The position numbers and the translations under genes were made by a program. 64,000 nucleotides of DNA, taken from positions 2,304,527-2,368,526 of the forward strand of contig CP092081.1 of NCBI GenBank assembly GCA_022226935.1, read 5' to 3'. Below the pieces are notes generated by a model. The model was not told the DNA's origin. It saw nothing but the letters and a program-made list of their open reading frames with translations, and searched no databases. The DNA is from Nitrospira sp. GTDB taxonomy: Bacteria; Nitrospirota; Nitrospiria; Nitrospirales; Nitrospiraceae. Numbering within the stretch: the stretch's first letter is position 1; each line of letters starts with the position of its first letter. Of the stretch, positions 61,547 to 64,000 are shown piece by piece.

Positions 61547-64000
61547 CTACTGCCGGCCCGGCAGCCAGGTTCTCGCATGCACCGCCACGCGGAAGGGCGG
61601 TTGTCTGGTGATAGTGGCCATCTGCGCCGAATTCTTTCCCCAAGGAATCTGATCGACGACGGCATTTTTCAACAGGCCGTCGATCGGCACATACACGATC
61701 TGTTTGAGCGCGGTTTCGTCCGACGCCAGGTTCCCCCACGTCAGGTCGCTCCAGTGCGCGGGCGTGCCGCCATAGGTCGTGGCGACATCCATGCCGAATC
61801 GCGGCTCGGTCGGTTGTTCCTGCAGGACGAAGAACCATCCCGGGTGTCCTCCGGCTTTGTTGTCCGCTCCACGCACCTGATCTTCGGTGAGGGGGAAGCC
61901 GAGCATGGTGATGTCGGGTGCCTGCGTGGCGCGAAAAATCGGATACCGTTCCGTTGTGCCCAACTCGCGCCTGGTGCCGTCCGCAGACCAGACACTTTCC
62001 AGGGCATAGACCATGGCACGGGGATAACGCCGCAGGAGGTCGCCGCGAATGAGGAGCACCATCTGGCCGACGACCGAGCCTCGCGCACTGTGAGCGCCGA
62101 GACGACTGTCCGCCGCCCAGGAGGTGATCCGCGTGATGTCCAATCGGGATTCGCGCTCCGCGTCGGTCGTAGGCAGGTCATCGCCGGCGGCATCCCAGAA
62201 TTGCCGGAAGTAGGTGCCGCGTTGATCGGTCGGAAATCCACGCCACAGCAATTCGCGGCTCATCTCGTGGTTGAGGCCGACCATGTAGGCTTCGATCAAG
62301 GCCGGATTGGTCTTCAGGAGTGCAATCGTGTTGGACGGCACCTGGTCCATGCCGGGCAACAAGAGATCCGGTGCGTAGTCGCGGAGGGGTTCGTACATCG
62401 GCTGCGGGAAACTCGGCGCGAACGTCGTCAACTCGGTGTTTTCGACGGTCGGCATGGTTTTCCGCACTGCCGCCAGCACCGCGTCTTTCGGCGCCAGGCG
62501 CCGCAGTACCTCCACCTTCACCTCCGACCATTCGCGCAGCGCCGGCACCTCCCGCTGCTTGGTCGCGACGGCGAATTGCATGAGCGGGCGAAAGGCCTGT
62601 CCTGCTGTGGAGGCGGGTGACGTGGTGGGAAGCCGAAGACCGTCGAACCTGGCGGCGTGGGAGGCGATTGGTCCATTGAGTCTCGTCAGGCGGCGGAAAG
62701 TACTGGTCACAGCGGGATGGCCGGCAAGCAGGTTGCTGCTCTCGGTAGCCGGCGTCGTGGAAGATGACGCGAGGCCTGACAGCGCCTGCAACGCCGGTCC
62801 CGTCAGTTGCAGTAGCCCGGCCGGGTCGAGCGCCGCGAAGTGTTTCTTGGAGAGGCTGTCGCCGACGGCTTCAGCCAACTGCGCGCGCTTGAGCCGCTGC
62901 CGATCCCGCCGTTGTTGTTCCAGTTGATCCCAAGCCGAGGCCATCAACGGCTCCTGATCGTTGCGGATTACCGTCGTACCGATACCGGCGGCGATGCGGT
63001 GGCGCGGATCCAGATTGAGCTCGCGGAACCAGTGCGGCGGCTGATCGGCGGCCGGCAGGTCGTCACGGTCGACGTACCATTGTCCATAGAGCGGCGGGCC
63101 GAGGAGGGCGGGGGCACCGCTCGTGTCTGCCATGGCGGCCGGTGCGTTGAGGATGGTGCCGAGGGCCAATTGGAACGCCTTGCGTGGTTGATCAGGCCAC
63201 TCACGCGGTTGCGTTTCGGGAGTCTGCAGGGCTCCACCGAGATCCAACAGGCCGCCCGGAGCGCCAGGCGGCAAGGCCGTCATGCCCCAGCCAGGGGTTC
63301 GGATATCCACCGGCCGCAAGCCCACCGTGGACGGCAGGGACTGGGCTTTCAAACGGCGCGCGAGAGATTCGAAATCTCCTGCAATGCCGGTTCGAAACTC
63401 CCACTGAAAATAGACCGGCAGCGTGACCGGACCGGACGCACCGTTCTTCACCCAAGCCGGCTGCAAGGCCTGCTCGTCTTCCGGCTTGATCGGTTCACCC
63501 AGCCCGGCCTTTCTTCCCACCTCGTACGTAGGAACGAGGCAGGCGTAGTAGGCGGTGTTGGGGTCGAGGCGGCGCGGCGCCAGGAGCCGCGAGAGCGTGC
63601 GTTCGGGATGGTCGTTGAGGATTTGTTGCAACGTGGCGCGCGGCGAGGGATCGGGTGCCGAGCGTTGTTCTGCCACGACCTGGGCATGGGCCCAGGCCCA
63701 CGACTGATCGAGGTCGGGTAAATCTTCAAGCGCGCACGTGATCGTCGGGAGCGGCCGCTGCTGGTTGGTCTTGAGCGTGGCCCGTTCCTTCGGGATGACG
63801 ATCAAGCAGATCCAGGGACGCAGGCGCCGCGCGCCGTCTGCCGCTGCCGGGGTGAAGAGCCATGGAAAGTCAGGTCGATCGAATTCGATGGCCGGAAAAT
63901 AATTCGGCTCGAAGTCGGTCATGTGGGCATGGGGTTCCGTGCGTATAATCTCGCGCACGTCCAGGCCGGTGATGTCGCCGGGGCCGTAGAGTTGCACGTT
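61547..64000 (-). CDS. Large uncharacterised protein, start outside the window
   Basis: At least 817 residues; the frame is open to the right edge. A GTG at 63997 could start it, but the sequence before VQLYGPGDITGLDVREI suggests the protein may continue. A conserved-looking block follows: FEPNYFPAIEFDRPDFPWLF, TPAAADGARRLRPWICLIVI. Later segments include VYFQWEFRTGIAGDFESLAR, IEAYMVGLNHEMSRELLWRG and SVVGQMVLLIRGDLLRRYPR. There is no signal peptide, membrane helix or known catalytic motif. It is the first visible gene of the operon 61.5-53.6 kb. I recall similar unannotated proteins in other bacteria but no function. Confidence 0.75.
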   Translation of the reverse strand, partial: NVQLYGPGDITGLDVREIIRTEPHAHMTDFEPNYFPAIEFDRPDFPWLFTPAAADGARRLRPWICLIVIPKERATLKTNQQRPLPTITCALEDLPDLDQSWAWAHAQVVAEQRSAPDPSPRATLQQILNDHPERTLSRLLAPRRLDPNTAYYACLVPTYEVGRKAGLGEPIKPEDEQALQPAWVKNGASGPVTLPVYFQWEFRTGIAGDFESLARRLKAQSLPSTVGLRPVDIRTPGWGMTALPPGAPGGLLDLGGALQTPETQPREWPDQPRKAFQLALGTILNAPAAMADTSGAPALLGPPLYGQWYVDRDDLPAADQPPHWFRELNLDPRHRIAAGIGTTVIRNDQEPLMASAWDQLEQQRRDRQRLKRAQLAEAVGDSLSKKHFAALDPAGLLQLTGPALQALSGLASSSTTPATESSNLLAGHPAVTSTFRRLTRLNGPIASHAARFDGLRLPTTSPASTAGQAFRPLMQFAVATKQREVPALREWSEVKVEVLRRLAPKDAVLAAVRKTMPTVENTELTTFAPSFPQPMYEPLRDYAPDLLLPGMDQVPSNTIALLKTNPALIEAYMVGLNHEMSRELLWRGFPTDQRGTYFRQFWDAAGDDLPTTDAERESRLDITRITSWAADSRLGAHSARGSVVGQMVLLIRGDLLRRYPRAMVYALESVWSADGTRRELGTTERYPIFRATQAPDITMLGFPLTEDQVRGADNKAGGHPGWFFVLQEQPTEPRFGMDVATTYGGTPAHWSDLTWGNLASDETALKQIVYVPIDGLLKNAVVDQIPWGKNSAQMATITRQPPFRVAVHARTWLPGRQ

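Noticed and set aside
61454..62620. 388-codon plus-strand open frame opposite the right-edge gene
   Set aside because: Same antisense pattern; it crosses the junction between two real minus-strand genes and shows no domain.
1..64000. CRISPR arrays, tRNA or rRNA genes, insertion sequences
   Set aside because: No regularly spaced repeats, no cloverleaf-like gap sequence, no rRNA-like tract and no transposase motif were found on reading through; gaps are mostly too short.

Overview
The window looks like a bacterial chromosome segment with many short intergenic gaps, ATGA-type stop/start overlaps and no tRNA, rRNA, CRISPR array or transposase that I can see. The gene set fits a Gram-negative, outer-membrane-bearing autotroph-like bacterium: TonB-dependent receptor, RND pumps with outer membrane factor, KdsC, AMIN-type amidase, archaeal-type class I aldolase beside a class I fructose bisphosphatase, PIN/TRAM protein. 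The gene order (manC, phosphomannomutase, DUF3108, fbp, fbaB, htrA, PIN/TRAM, ispD, ispF, cysE) reminds me of Nitrospira (Nitrospirota). That placement is an inference from memory, not a search.

Region 1 (1-18.5 kb) is a plus-strand surface-polysaccharide locus. It holds three SAM methyltransferases, two FkbM methyltransferases, a PhyH-type dioxygenase, an MsbA/PglK-like ABC half-exporter, a sugar-nucleotide epimerase-like SDR, a DegT aminotransferase, about seven glycosyltransferases and a WcaJ/EpsE-like priming transferase. Most genes touch or overlap, so they are probably co-transcribed. The first 15.9 kb looks lower in GC than what follows, suggesting an exchangeable island joined to a conserved sugar-precursor block. 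Region 2 (18.6-22.9 kb) supplies precursors: KdsC, bifunctional GDP-mannose pyrophosphorylase/mannose-6-phosphate isomerase, phosphomannomutase and a DUF3108 envelope protein.

Region 3 (23-35 kb) is core metabolism and housekeeping: gluconeogenic FBPase and aldolase, an HtrA protease, PIN/TRAM, IspD and IspF of the MEP pathway, and CysE. On the opposite strand are a PsiF-repeat protein, TruA and a cell-wall amidase. Then come a NYN-domain RNase-like protein, TatD, and a class I DAHP synthase.

Region 4 (35-39 kb) is a small TonB-dependent uptake locus: a His-rich small secreted protein, the receptor, a REP-like repeat, a TonB-C-like periplasmic protein, and an unknown secreted protein. Region 5 (39.4-51.8 kb) carries two RND efflux systems on the minus strand. 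The first has an outer membrane factor, an adaptor and an inner membrane permease split into two overlapping frames. The second is an AcrAB-like pair with a divergent MarR regulator. A lone ModA-like binding protein lies between them. Region 6 (52.2-53.1 kb) holds a small unknown protein and a hemerythrin-like protein.

Region 7 (53.6-64 kb, running off the right edge) is an operon of four tightly packed genes whose products (574, 1772, 269 and more than 817 residues) match no family I can name with a function. It combines long coiled coils, large conserved-looking globular regions and a C-terminal beta-sandwich-like domain. It is the best candidate here for an undescribed system.
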